Assembly (NCBI RefSeq): GCF_001270265.1
Contig: NZ_LGAP01000023.1
Coordinates: 45,898-109,897 of the forward strand
Source of the DNA: Ensifer adhaerens
GTDB lineage: Bacteria > Pseudomonadota > Alphaproteobacteria > Rhizobiales > Rhizobiaceae
DNA length: 64,000 nucleotides
Direction: 5' to 3'
The notes beneath the pieces were generated by a model. It was given only the letters and a program-made list of their open reading frames with translations, did not search any database and was not told the DNA's origin. Every line of letters begins with the position of its first letter. Positions within the stretch are counted from its first letter, which is position 1. A program made the translations under genes and the position numbers. Below, piece by piece: positions 18,414 through 28,021 of this stretch.

Positions 18414-19397
18414 TCAGTCGAACTCGTGGCGGAAAGACCAGTCCTCGGAACAAATCCAGTCGCAAAATGTCGAGATGATCTTGACCCGCTTGTGCGCCCG
18501 CGGGACGACGAGATAGAAGCCGGGAATATCGTTTTCGTTCATGTCCTGGAGCCGATCCACGCCAAGTGGCGCGACTAGCCGGCCGGCGTTTATATCCGAA
18601 AGGGCGTCCAACCTTGACACCAGACCGACTCCCAGCCCAGAAATCGCCCCTCGACGCATCGTAGCGGCGTCTTGGAACTCGATCTCGCCGGCGACTTCGT
18701 GGGCTTCAAGTCCCAAATGCCGAAGGACTTTCCCCCAAAGGTTGCGTGCCATAACAGGATGTAGCAGCGTAAATTCTGTCAGGTCTCTTGGCTCTTTGAG
18801 CCGCGCAGCAAGCTCCGGTGCGCAGCAGATCACTTTTGGATCTCGGATCAGCAACTGGCAATCATAGTCCTTCCAGTTACCAAACCCCCACTGAATACAC
18901 ACATCGACTTCATCGGCAGCGAAGTCTCGGATGTTGACCATTGTCGTCATCCGGATATCCGCCCCAGGCATCAGCTCCCGGAATCGTTCCAACCGCCCCA
19001 TCAAATAGCGGGTTGCGAAGTAAGGGCTGACATTGATGTTGATGCGGTTACGATAGGTCGAATTGGTAACCCGCCGGATACCCTCGGTAAATTCGTTGAA
19101 ACCGGCCTCGATGAAATGCGAAAGGACGATGGCCTGTTCTGTCGGCTCGATTACCCTCGCCTTTCGTTCAAAAAGCGGAACGTGGAGAATATCCTCAAGC
19201 AGTTTAATCTGCTGACTAACAGCCTGCGGCGTTACAAGGAGTTCGTCGGCCGCACTTCGGAAGCTACCCTGTCGCATAACCGCCCAGAAGGCTCGCAGTG
19301 CGTTTAGCGGCGGAAGACGCGTGTGCTGTCCAACCAATTTTCTCTCCGAAGCGACAGGACTTGGGGACTGTCGCGGTGACGATCCTTGGAACGTCAC
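18414..19397 (-). CDS. LysR-family transcriptional regulator (GcvA-like)
   Basis: Up to 327 aa. A LysR helix-turn-helix (LPPLNALRAFWAVMRQGSF ... VTPQAVSQQIKLLEDILHVP) is followed by a periplasmic-binding-protein-like effector domain with the GcvA-group motif VSPYFATRYLMGRLERF. The ATG at 19397 has no clear ribosome site; a TTG at 19337, preceded by CGGAGAG, would remove 20 unconserved residues and is a plausible true start. It lies between the FAD-oxidoreductase operon and the liv operon, on the same strand, and may control one or both. The 264-bp gap before the binding-protein gene probably holds the liv promoter. Confidence 0.88.
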   Translation of the reverse strand: MTFQGSSPRQSPSPVASERKLVGQHTRLPPLNALRAFWAVMRQGSFRSAADELLVTPQAVSQQIKLLEDILHVPLFERKARVIEPTEQAIVLSHFIEAGFNEFTEGIRRVTNSTYRNRININVSPYFATRYLMGRLERFRELMPGADIRMTTMVNIRDFAADEVDVCIQWGFGNWKDYDCQLLIRDPKVICCAPELAARLKEPRDLTEFTLLHPVMARNLWGKVLRHLGLEAHEVAGEIEFQDAATMRRGAISGLGVGLVSRLDALSDINAGRLVAPLGVDRLQDMNENDIPGFYLVVPRAHKRVKIISTFCDWICSEDWSFRHEFD

Positions 19398-19408
19398 CGC
19401 GCACGGTT

Positions 19409-20614
19409 TCAGATTACCGCCTTTTCGAGGAAAGGGCGATTGGCGACGATGCGCTCGAATCCGACTTCTGACAGATCCAGAGTGCGGTACTCGCCATAGA
19501 TGATGAGCTCGGAGACACCCCGCCCGGTTGCCGGGCCTTGCTGAAGGCCGTGACCGGAAAAACCGTTGGCGAAGACAAAGTTGCTGACTTCGGGATGACG
19601 CCCAACAATCAAGTTGTGGTCCAGCGTATTGAAGTCATAGTGACCCGCCCACTGATTGACGACCTTGATCGCCTCGAACTTGGGCGAGCGCTCGGCCAGC
19701 GCTGGCCAGATGATGTCTTCGAATTCTTCGTAGCGCGGCTCGAAATCATCCCAATCGGTCGCGGGATCTTCCACCGGCGGACAACCTGTCAGAAAGAAGC
19801 GTCCCTCGGGGCGACAGAAAACGCCGGACGGGTCGATCATTAGCGGCAACCTCCCCTGATTGACGTTGGCAGTACCTTCCGGAGACTGCGCGCAGTCGAA
19901 GACGAAAAGCGTCCGCTTGCGCGGTTCAACTGGAATGTCGAGGCCGGCCATACGGGCAGTCAGTGCCGCGCGCGGACCGGATGCGTTGACAATCGTTCCG
20001 GCCGTGATGAGCGCGCCCGACTTCAGCGTTACAGATTTCACGGCGTTGCCTTCCCGGCCGATAGCAACGACTTCGTCGGTGACATAGTCGACACCCAGGG
20101 AACGCGCCTTGTTCTTGAAGCCGTACATCAGCCCGGTATTATTGAACCAGCCTTCACCCGAGCGGCCGTAGGAGGCGAGTTCCAGATCGGCGACGTTTAA
20201 GTGCGGAAACGCATTGGCTAGTTCGTCTCGGGTCCACAAAACGACATCAGCGCCGCACGCGACCTGCGCGTCATGGTTTTCCTTGAGAATCTGGACCTGG
20301 TCGGGAGTGCTCGCCAAGAACAGGTAACCGCCTGAATGAAAGCTGAGATCGGGTTTGTCGTCGCCGACCTGCATCATTTCGCCGAAGTTGCGGATGACGT
20401 CCGAGCCATATTGGCTGATCTTCACATTGATCGGGTTAGAAAACTGCGTGCGGATAGAGGAAGACGACAGCGAGGTCGCCGCCTTCAGATAGGTAGGGTC
20501 CTTTTCGACGACGAGAATGCTGCCGTCAAAATCGGGGTTGGCCGAAAGATAGTAAGCGACGGCGGAACCGATTACCGCGCCGCCGACGATGACGACGTCA
20601 TACTGGTCTTTCAT
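19409..20614 (-). CDS. FAD-dependent oxidoreductase, DAO/sarcosine-oxidase type
   Basis: A 401-aa flavoprotein with the N-terminal dinucleotide motif VVIVGGAVIGSAVAYYL, the ATSLSSSSIRTQFSNP segment typical of FOXRED1/sarcosine-dehydrogenase relatives, and the C-terminal FAD contact FANGFSGHGLQQGPATGRG. Such enzymes oxidise secondary amines or D-amino acids. The Arg/Ser segment replaces the His that carries covalent flavin in some relatives, so non-covalent FAD is likely. It is last gene of the hyu operon (ATGA overlap with the preceding gene) and 1.3 kb from the liv/etf operon, so ETF could be its electron acceptor. Confidence 0.88.
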   Translation of the reverse strand: MKDQYDVVIVGGAVIGSAVAYYLSANPDFDGSILVVEKDPTYLKAATSLSSSSIRTQFSNPINVKISQYGSDVIRNFGEMMQVGDDKPDLSFHSGGYLFLASTPDQVQILKENHDAQVACGADVVLWTRDELANAFPHLNVADLELASYGRSGEGWFNNTGLMYGFKNKARSLGVDYVTDEVVAIGREGNAVKSVTLKSGALITAGTIVNASGPRAALTARMAGLDIPVEPRKRTLFVFDCAQSPEGTANVNQGRLPLMIDPSGVFCRPEGRFFLTGCPPVEDPATDWDDFEPRYEEFEDIIWPALAERSPKFEAIKVVNQWAGHYDFNTLDHNLIVGRHPEVSNFVFANGFSGHGLQQGPATGRGVSELIIYGEYRTLDLSEVGFERIVANRPFLEKAVI

Positions 20615-21429
20615 TTGGATGCCTCATCATCGGGATGGCCGATATCAACAAACCATCCGCCAAGATGGATGGTGGAGGGCGCTTTCGGATCGAGCGGCGG
20701 CTTTTCCGCCTCGACCTTGGGGCGGAACCGTTCCGTGTTGTCCTGTGGGACGTAGCCGAGATGCCCGGCTTGGGAGTTGTCCACGGGTTTGACGGCATTG
20801 TCAGAAATGCCAAAGCTGATTGTATGACCGACGCGCGGCGCCGTAAGGCTTGCTACCACGAGGCGGACGCAATCATCGAAGGATAACCAGGACCAAAGCA
20901 TGCGGCGATCTGCTGGTTCCGGAAACGAAGAAAAGATGCGCAGGCACGCGCTTTCGATCCCGAATTTGTCCCAGTAGAAGCGGCTAAGAGCCTCCACGAA
21001 ACACTTGGAAACGCCATAGAGACTGTCCGGACGGACAGGTGCGTCCGTATCGATATGGGCTTCGAGCGTGTGATACCCGATCGCGTGCACCGACGAGGCA
21101 TAGACGACGCGCTTGACGCCATGCTTACGTGCGCCCTCGTAGATATGATAGCTGCCTCGGATATTGGAATCGAGGATGTCCTGCCAGGGCCGTTCCAAGG
21201 GCACGCCGCCGAAGTGTACAATCGCATCGGCGCCGTCGATGGCTTTCAATACAGCGGCCTCGTCGGCTAGGTCGAAGACCATCGCCTCTTCGTTCGGCTG
21301 CACATTCTTGATTTCCGTGATATCGGCCAAGCGCAACGTTTCGGCCAATGGTGCCAATCCGCGGCGCAGCTCAGTCCCCAGCCGGCCAGCTGCACCCGTG
21401 ATCAGAATGGTTTTGTAAAGTTTGGGCAT
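20611..21429 (-). CDS. NAD-dependent epimerase/dehydratase family protein, uronate-dehydrogenase-like
   Basis: A 272-aa extended SDR: GAAGRLG at the N-terminus, ASSVHAIGYH with the active Ser, and a YGVSK catalytic pair. The LRLADI and VHFGGVPLERPW segments match uronate dehydrogenases, which oxidise galacturonate or glucuronate to aldarolactones. The ATG at 21429 follows GGAAGGA. It is embedded in a hydantoinase-type operon, where a uronate is not obviously expected, so the substrate may differ. Its stop overlaps the next ATG. Confidence 0.82.
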   Translation of the reverse strand: MPKLYKTILITGAAGRLGTELRRGLAPLAETLRLADITEIKNVQPNEEAMVFDLADEAAVLKAIDGADAIVHFGGVPLERPWQDILDSNIRGSYHIYEGARKHGVKRVVYASSVHAIGYHTLEAHIDTDAPVRPDSLYGVSKCFVEALSRFYWDKFGIESACLRIFSSFPEPADRRMLWSWLSFDDCVRLVVASLTAPRVGHTISFGISDNAVKPVDNSQAGHLGYVPQDNTERFRPKVEAEKPPLDPKAPSTIHLGGWFVDIGHPDDEASK

Positions 21430-21441
21430 TCTTCCTTCCAA

Positions 21442-22647
21442 TCAGATCTCGAGTTTGGCGATGGCCGCGCCGATGCGCTTCACTGCCTCGGAAAGGACCT
21501 CTTCCGAGGTCGCGGTAGAAATGCGGAAGAAGGGCGAAAGACCATAAGCCGTTCCGGGAACGGCTGCGACATGGGCCTCTTCGAGAAGATACTTCGCCAC
21601 GGCAACATCATCGGCCAACGGCTCGCCGGCAGGAGTCCTGGCACCAATCAGCGCCGCACAGCCGATATAGGCGTAGAACGCACCTTCCGGTGGATCGAGG
21701 CTGAGCGCGTTGATCCTTGCGATGCCGTCGACGACAAGGTCGCGGCGGTCTTCGAAGGCAGCGCGGAACTCGACCACGCAATCCTGTGAGCCCTCCAGCG
21801 CAGCCTTCGCCGCGATCTGCGCCGGCGCCGAAACGGAGGTGCAGGACTGGCTCTGGATCGTCGCCATCGCCTTGATCAAATCTTTGGGGCCTGCAGCATA
21901 GCCGACGCGCCAACCAGTCATGGCATAAGCCTTCGACATCCCATTCACGATCAGCGAGCGATCACGCAGGTCCGGGCAGGCTGCACCAAAGGAGACAAAT
22001 TCGCGGCCGTCGAAAATGATGTGCTCGTAGATCTCGTCCGATAGGATCATGACCTTCGGATATTTGGCGAGAACCGCGCCGAGTGCTTTCAACTGTGCTT
22101 TCGTGTAAACAGCGCCGGAGGGGTTGCCGGGCATGTTGAGGAAAAGCCAACGCGTCTTTTTGGTCAGCGCCGCCTCCAGCACCTCAGGCGTCAGACGAAA
22201 ACCGTTCTCGGCCGGGCAGGCAGGCGTAACTGGTACGCCGCCAAAGAGCTTCACCATCTCCGGATAGGAGACAAAGTAGGGTGCCGGCAGGATCGCTTCG
22301 TCACCCTCCTCCAACGTCGCCATCAGCGCGTTGAAGATGATCTGTTTGGCGCCGTTGGCGACCGCAATCTCGTCAGTTGCGTAATCGAGGCCGTTCTCTC
22401 GCTTGAACTTTGCCGCGATCGCCTTGCGCAGATCCGGAGTGCCGAGCGAGGCAGTATAGAGCATTCGCTCCTTCCGAGCGGCATTGAAAGCCGCCTCGGT
22501 GACATGAGCGGGCGCCGGGAAATCGGGTTCACCGAGACCGAGATCGATCACGTCTACCCCCGTGGCCGCGAGATCTTTGGCTGCCTGCGACACGGCCATG
22601 GACGCGGAGGGTTTGACGGCCGAAAGCCGACTTGCAATAAGGCTCAT
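21442..22647 (-). CDS. PLP-dependent aminotransferase class I/II (aspartate-aminotransferase fold)
   Basis: A 401-aa fold-type I aminotransferase: DLGLGEPDFPAP near 36, NMPGNPSGAVY (Asn and Pro that contact PLP), DEIYEHI and the PLP lysine in NGMSKAYAMTGWRVGY (about residue 239), plus the substrate Arg in FFRISTAT near the end. It resembles aspartate/arginine-pyruvate transaminases. Its ATG overlaps the hyuB stop (TAATG). In the operon it could make a 2-oxoacid for the TPP-dependent enzyme. Confidence 0.9.
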   Translation of the reverse strand: MSLIASRLSAVKPSASMAVSQAAKDLAATGVDVIDLGLGEPDFPAPAHVTEAAFNAARKERMLYTASLGTPDLRKAIAAKFKRENGLDYATDEIAVANGAKQIIFNALMATLEEGDEAILPAPYFVSYPEMVKLFGGVPVTPACPAENGFRLTPEVLEAALTKKTRWLFLNMPGNPSGAVYTKAQLKALGAVLAKYPKVMILSDEIYEHIIFDGREFVSFGAACPDLRDRSLIVNGMSKAYAMTGWRVGYAAGPKDLIKAMATIQSQSCTSVSAPAQIAAKAALEGSQDCVVEFRAAFEDRRDLVVDGIARINALSLDPPEGAFYAYIGCAALIGARTPAGEPLADDVAVAKYLLEEAHVAAVPGTAYGLSPFFRISTATSEEVLSEAVKRIGAAIAKLEI

Positions 22648-24263
22648 TACTTCTTCTCCGTCACATAACCCTTGGACAGGTCTTCGGCTTTAGCTTCGGA
22701 CGAGCGTTCAGCCGGACTGCCGAACCCGCCGCCACCGGGCAATTCCAACACCAGCCTTCGACCCGCCGGCACATGCTGCCATCCCTTGGGACGCAGCTTT
22801 GTGCCGTCATCGAGCCTCGCCGAACCCGGCGCGCCGTCCTCGCCCCCGTCACGACCGCGCGGTGGCGTCGCGATGCGGTCAAACATCGCGGAAAAATCAA
22901 ACTCGTGGCCTTCGGCCGGCGCAATTTCGATGACTTGGCCAAGGCCGCCGCGATACTTGCCCGCACCACCCGAATTGGGTCGGAGTTCCTTTCGCCAGAC
23001 GACGATAGGACCGGTGTGCTCGGTTGCCTCGATCGGCATGGTGTGGACCCCAGAAGGGAAGGCAGTCGAGGAGAGCCCGTCGAGGCCTGGGCGCGCGCCC
23101 ATACCGCCAGAGTTGAACATCAGCACTTCCGCACGCCTACCGGTTCCGCCGGCAACGGGACGAACGGAAATGTGGATGTTCCAGAGCGCCGCCGCGCCTT
23201 CTGCTAGAATCTTGCCGGGCAGCGCCTTGGCGAGCGCGCCGAGCACGAGATCCGGGACCATATGGCCGATGACGTGGCGCACCGAGACTGGAGCCGGGCG
23301 CTCGGCATTGAGGATGTTGGTCGGCGACGACACGTTGAACACGGCAAGCGACGCTGCGTTGTTCGGGATATCCGGTGCCACCACGCACTTCAGCGCATAG
23401 CAGGCATAAGCCTTGGTATAGATCAGCGGCACATTGATGCCCCAGCGGCTCATCGCACCCGAACCGGCGAAGTCAACGTTTACACCGCTATTCGTGATGG
23501 ACACTTCGGCCGCGAGTTTAATCGGCTCGTCGTACCCGTCGGTGAGCATCTCATTCGACCACGCGCCCTTGGGTAGGCCAGCGATGCGCTCCATCGTTGC
23601 AACATGCGTGCGCGACAGAATGAAATTGCCGAGTGTGTCGAGGTTGTCATAGCCGACCTCGTCCAGCATCTCGATCAGCCGCTTGTGACCGACGTCGTTG
23701 CAGGCGGCGAGTGAGAAGAAATCACCAATCACCTGATTGGGCTCGCGCACATTGAGGCGTAGAATTTTCAAGAGGTCCTTGTTCACGACGCCCCGTTCGG
23801 CGAATTTCATGATCGGAATCTGGATGCCTTCCTCGTAGACCGACTTGCCGTCAGCCCCAAACCCCCGACCGCCGACATCGACCACATGCGCCGTGCAGGC
23901 GAAGAAGCCGATCAGTTCCTCACCCTTGAACGAAGGCGACACCATCGTGATATCGTGCAGGTGTCCGGTGCCCTTCCAGGGGTCGTTTGTCACATAAGTG
24001 TCGCCGGGATACATGTCCTCGCGCGGGATTTCGGCGATGAAATGCAGAACCGCTTCCGCCATGGTGTTGACGTGGCCGGGTGTACCGGTCACCGCCTGAG
24101 CGAGCATCTCGCCCTTGGCATTGTAGACGCCAGCTGAAAGGTCACCTGCCTCGCGAACGGAGGTGGAAAAGGCAGTCCGCAGTAGCGTCAGCGCCTGTTC
24201 TTCTACGACCGAGATCAGGCGGTTCCACATTACCTGCATGCGGATTTCATTGATATCGCTCAT
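22647..24263 (-). CDS. hyuB: Hydantoinase B/oxoprolinase family protein
   Basis: A 538-aa HyuB-type subunit. The N-terminus carries RLISVVEEQALTLLRTAFS and the conserved GTPGHVNTMAEAVLHF; the middle has GDTYVTNDPWKGTGHLHDI with metal-ligand-type residues, and the end has the glycine-rich LELPGGGGFGSP. With HyuA it forms ATP-dependent hydantoinase, oxoprolinase or N-methylhydantoinase/acetophenone-carboxylase-type enzymes. It is two bases downstream of hyuA, so the two are surely co-expressed. Confidence 0.92.
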   Translation of the reverse strand: MSDINEIRMQVMWNRLISVVEEQALTLLRTAFSTSVREAGDLSAGVYNAKGEMLAQAVTGTPGHVNTMAEAVLHFIAEIPREDMYPGDTYVTNDPWKGTGHLHDITMVSPSFKGEELIGFFACTAHVVDVGGRGFGADGKSVYEEGIQIPIMKFAERGVVNKDLLKILRLNVREPNQVIGDFFSLAACNDVGHKRLIEMLDEVGYDNLDTLGNFILSRTHVATMERIAGLPKGAWSNEMLTDGYDEPIKLAAEVSITNSGVNVDFAGSGAMSRWGINVPLIYTKAYACYALKCVVAPDIPNNAASLAVFNVSSPTNILNAERPAPVSVRHVIGHMVPDLVLGALAKALPGKILAEGAAALWNIHISVRPVAGGTGRRAEVLMFNSGGMGARPGLDGLSSTAFPSGVHTMPIEATEHTGPIVVWRKELRPNSGGAGKYRGGLGQVIEIAPAEGHEFDFSAMFDRIATPPRGRDGGEDGAPGSARLDDGTKLRPKGWQHVPAGRRLVLELPGGGGFGSPAERSSEAKAEDLSKGYVTEKK

Positions 24264-24265
24264 AA

Positions 24266-26344
24266 TCAGAAACCTTTGCGCACGAGGAGAATGGTGCCAT
24301 CGGCCTGAATGACGGCATCGAAAGGCGACGTGACGATAGTCGAGGTTTCCCGCTCGACGATGACGGCTGGACCGGTTACGCGGTCACCAGACGACAGCGC
24401 GTGACGCGGAACGATCGCCGTTTCCAAGGTCCTGCCAGAGGCAGGATCGAAGACGGCGCGGATGGAGGGAACGCTCACCCGAGCACCTTCCGTCTTCAGG
24501 GCAAGCCTTTCACCCTCGGGGCGAACGTCCTGTGCCTTGACCGACCAGGTGACGAATTCGATCTCAGGGCCTTCGACCGCGCGGCCGAAGAACTGCGCAT
24601 AACGCTCCTTGAAGGCGTTTTCCATCATTGTCCTGTCGCCGTCGGCGAACGCACGATCGGGCAGTGCCACCGGGATCTCCCAGCCTTGGCCGGCATAGCG
24701 CATGAAGGCAGTGATTTCGCGAACGATCTCACCGTCGGTTCCAGCGCGCACGAAGCCTTCAGCCGTTGTTTTCAGATCGTCGAGCATGGCATTGATGATG
24801 CCGGCATCGAACTTCGACAGACCCATGATTTTGGAAGCGAGGGCCTCGTAGCCGAAAGGCGCCTTGAGGAAACCGATTGCTGAGCCCACACCCGCACCTT
24901 GCGGGATAAGGCACTGATCAACACCAAGCTTCTCGCAAAGTCGGGCGGCATGCAGCGGCGCGGCACCGCCAAACGCGATCATGATGTTTTCCGAGATGTT
25001 CTTGCCGTTCTCGACGGCATGAACGCGGGCGGCATTGGCCATGTTCTCGTCCACGACCTCGACGATACCGAAGGCGGCCGCCTGCGGGGTGAGCCTAAGC
25101 CTGTCGCCGACGTCCCGGGTAATTGCTGCCATGGCGCTATCGACCGACAGTTTGATCTTGCCGCCCGCGAAATTGTCGGGGTCGAGTTTGCCGAGCACGA
25201 GGTCTGCGTCGGTGATGGCAGGGCGCTCGCCGCCGCGCTGGTAGCACGCCGGTCCCGGCTCTGAGGCTGCCGATTCCGGGCCCGCCTGAATTCGGCCCAT
25301 AGCATCGACCCAGGCAATCGAACCGCCGCCCGCGCCGATCTCGATCATCTCGATGACCGGAATGGAGATCGGCATGCCCGAGCCCTTGCAGAAGCGATAA
25401 GTACGGGCGACTTCAAATGTGCGTGCTGAGTGTGGCTGGTAGTCCTCGATCAGGCAGATCTTCGCCGTTGTGCCGCCCATGTCGTAGGACACCACGCGAT
25501 CGAGACTGAAGCGACGCGCGATATCGGCTGCAAAGATCGCACCTCCTGCCGGCCCCGATTCCACCAGGCGCACGGGAAACTCCGATGCTGTCTCGACCGA
25601 GATCAAGCCGCCTCCGGAATGGATCATGAAGACTGGGCAATTGGCGCCCATTTCTTTCAGACGCACTTGAAGACGCGAGAGATAGTCGGCCATCTGCGGC
25701 CGCACGTAGGCATTGGCACAAACGGTGTTGAAGCGTTCAAATTCGCGCATCTGCGGCGAGACTTCCGCCGAGATCGAAATCGGGATCGAGAGCTTTTCCG
25801 ACAGGATTTCGCGGGCGCGCTCCTCATGCGCCGGGTTCATGTAGGAATGAATGAAGCCAATGGCGACAGCGCCGAATCCGCGCTCACCGATCACTTCCGC
25901 CAATGCTTCGAGGGTCCGCTCGTCGAGGGGCTGGAGCTCCCTGCCCTGTGCATCGATCCGACCCTTGACCGGGAAACGGTCTTCGCGCGGGATAAGGGGT
26001 GAAGGGAGCACGAGGCTGAGATCATACTGCTCGAAGCGGTTTTCCGTGCGCATCTCGATGACGTCGCGGAACCCTTCGGTTGTGACGAGAGCGGTCTTCG
26101 CACCCCGGCGTTCGATCAGCGCGTTTGTTGCCAGCGTCGTGCCGTGGATGACGATGTCGATATCTTTTGGCGCGATGCTCGCATCTCGACAAACAATCTC
26201 GATTCCGTCGAGGATCGCCTGTTCAGGTGCTGAATAATTGGTCAGCACTTTCGTGGAGAAGAGCTTCCCCCTGACTTCGAGTGCGATGTCGGTAAAAGTG
26301 CCGCCGATATCGGCGCCAAGGCGAATTTCGTGACGCTGTGTCAT
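24266..26344 (-). CDS. hyuA: Hydantoinase/oxoprolinase family protein, subunit A
   Basis: A 692-aa subunit of the ASKHA fold. It has phosphate-binding loops LGADIGGTFTDIALEV (about 8-23) and SYDMGGTTAKICL (about 283), and AFGGAAPLHAARLCEKLGVD further on. The family uses ATP to activate a lactam, cyclic imide or ketone. It overlaps the TPP-enzyme stop (ATGA). Which of the known reactions applies (5-oxoproline, N-methylhydantoin, hydantoin, acetone/acetophenone carboxylation) is not decided by sequence. The presence of only A and B argues for a hydrolase rather than a carboxylase, which usually needs a third subunit. Confidence 0.92.
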   Translation of the reverse strand: MTQRHEIRLGADIGGTFTDIALEVRGKLFSTKVLTNYSAPEQAILDGIEIVCRDASIAPKDIDIVIHGTTLATNALIERRGAKTALVTTEGFRDVIEMRTENRFEQYDLSLVLPSPLIPREDRFPVKGRIDAQGRELQPLDERTLEALAEVIGERGFGAVAIGFIHSYMNPAHEERAREILSEKLSIPISISAEVSPQMREFERFNTVCANAYVRPQMADYLSRLQVRLKEMGANCPVFMIHSGGGLISVETASEFPVRLVESGPAGGAIFAADIARRFSLDRVVSYDMGGTTAKICLIEDYQPHSARTFEVARTYRFCKGSGMPISIPVIEMIEIGAGGGSIAWVDAMGRIQAGPESAASEPGPACYQRGGERPAITDADLVLGKLDPDNFAGGKIKLSVDSAMAAITRDVGDRLRLTPQAAAFGIVEVVDENMANAARVHAVENGKNISENIMIAFGGAAPLHAARLCEKLGVDQCLIPQGAGVGSAIGFLKAPFGYEALASKIMGLSKFDAGIINAMLDDLKTTAEGFVRAGTDGEIVREITAFMRYAGQGWEIPVALPDRAFADGDRTMMENAFKERYAQFFGRAVEGPEIEFVTWSVKAQDVRPEGERLALKTEGARVSVPSIRAVFDPASGRTLETAIVPRHALSSGDRVTGPAVIVERETSTIVTSPFDAVIQADGTILLVRKGF

Positions 26345-28017
26345 GCGGTTTCCTTTGCAGAAAGGGCTGCTTCTCGCATCTGGCTCAGCGTCTGACGCGG
26401 CGTCAGCGCTTCCGGAGAAATATTGAGGTCAAGCAACGCGCCGGTCCCCGAGGCCTGCGCGCGTTCGAAGGCCGCGGCGAAGTCAACGGTGGTCTCCACG
26501 CGTTCCGCATGGAAACCGTAGGACTTCGCGAGCGCCACGAAATCCGGATTGATCATTGTCGTGCCGGATACTCGCGCGGGATAGTTGCGCTCCTGATGGG
26601 CACGTATCGTACCGTAGATGCCATTGTTGAGCAGCAGGATAATCGGCTGCGCCTCATGCTGAAGCGCCGTTGCCAGTTCCTGGCAGTTCATCTGAAAATC
26701 ACCGTCCCCGGCAAAGCAAACTACCGTACGGCCAGGATGTGCAACCTTGGCTGCAACGGCTGCCGGAACGCCATAGCCCATCGCGCCTGATTGCGGGGCG
26801 AGCAAGCGTGCCTTCGGACCGAATTTGAAGAACTTGTTTGGCCAGACGGTAAAGTTTCCCGCACCATTGGTAAGAATGACATCGTCGGGCAGCACATCGT
26901 TCAGAAACGCGGTGACCTTTCCCATATCAACCGGCGACGGCATATCGGGAAGATCGAAACCCTTCTCATAGGCAGCCCGCCCCCTGGCGCGCCATTCGGC
27001 CCAGCGGCCCTTCACTGGTTCGAGTGCGCCCAACGCCTGGGCGAAAGCGTTCGGCCCGGCCTGGATACCGAGCGCTGGCCGGTAGACCTTCCCAATCTCC
27101 AGGTCCGAGCCATGGATATGGATGATCTGCTGCTTCGGTTGGGGAAGGTCGAAGAGGGTGTAACCATCCGTCGAATTCTCCCCAAACCGATTGTTTATCG
27201 CTACGATGACATCGGCGGCCTTGAGCATTTCCTTGACGGAAGCAACCATCCCGACGCCCGCCTCACCGCAGAAGGTCGGCGACGCATTGTCGTACTGGTC
27301 TTGGTAGCGAAAGACGGAGACGACGGGGATATCGGATGCTTCAGCGAAGCGCTGGACCGCGATCATCGAGCCTTCCAGCCAGTTGCAGCCGCCATAGAGG
27401 ATTACGGGGCGCGCAGAGTTCACCAGCATCTCACGCAGACGGTCCATAGCGGCAATCGATGGCGCGGGCTCCGCAATCTCGACTGGGCCAGAAAGCGGGG
27501 TGGCATCGGTAAGAGATGTCAGCATGTCTTCCGGCAGTGCGATCACGACCGGACCAGGACGGCCCGACACCGCAAGTGTCCAGGCGCGGGAGACAATCTC
27601 GGGAATACGCTCGACCTGGTCGATCTCGACTGCCCATTTGGCCATGGTGCCAAAGACCGCCTTGTAATCGACTTCCTGAAAGGCTTCGCGACCCTTCATG
27701 TCCGTCCCGACCTGACCGACGAAGAGGATCATCGGCGACGAATCCTGCGTGGCCGTATGCACGCCGATTGAGGCATTGGTGGCGCCGGGGCCGCGAGTTA
27801 CGAAGCAGAGGCCAGGTTGGCGGGTCAGCTTGCCATAGGCAGCCGCCATGAAAGCGGCACCGCCTTCGTTTCGGCACAGGATATAGTCGAGACGCCCGGC
27901 CGTATCGTGCAGCGCATCAAGCACAGCGAGATAACTTTCGCCGGGGACGCCAAAGCTCTTTGTCGCACCAAGCGCCAAGAGGCATTCGACGAGCAGCTGT
28001 CCTCCGTTACGTTTCAT
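26341..28017 (-). CDS. Thiamine-pyrophosphate-dependent enzyme, acetolactate-synthase/decarboxylase family
   Basis: A 558-aa protein with the three-domain TPP fold. The catalytic Glu is in LCRNEGGAAFMAAAYGKL, FVTRGPGATNASIG follows, and the TPP/Mg motif is AGDGDFQMNCQELATAL...NN near 440-470. The length matches AruI-type 2-ketoarginine decarboxylase and related acetolactate-synthase-like enzymes. A residual FAD domain is typical of the family. Alongside an aminotransferase and HyuAB it probably acts on the derived 2-oxoacid. This is an inference from context. Confidence 0.88.
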   Translation of the reverse strand: MKRNGGQLLVECLLALGATKSFGVPGESYLAVLDALHDTAGRLDYILCRNEGGAAFMAAAYGKLTRQPGLCFVTRGPGATNASIGVHTATQDSSPMILFVGQVGTDMKGREAFQEVDYKAVFGTMAKWAVEIDQVERIPEIVSRAWTLAVSGRPGPVVIALPEDMLTSLTDATPLSGPVEIAEPAPSIAAMDRLREMLVNSARPVILYGGCNWLEGSMIAVQRFAEASDIPVVSVFRYQDQYDNASPTFCGEAGVGMVASVKEMLKAADVIVAINNRFGENSTDGYTLFDLPQPKQQIIHIHGSDLEIGKVYRPALGIQAGPNAFAQALGALEPVKGRWAEWRARGRAAYEKGFDLPDMPSPVDMGKVTAFLNDVLPDDVILTNGAGNFTVWPNKFFKFGPKARLLAPQSGAMGYGVPAAVAAKVAHPGRTVVCFAGDGDFQMNCQELATALQHEAQPIILLLNNGIYGTIRAHQERNYPARVSGTTMINPDFVALAKSYGFHAERVETTVDFAAAFERAQASGTGALLDLNISPEALTPRQTLSQMREAALSAKETA

Positions 28018-28021
28018 TTCT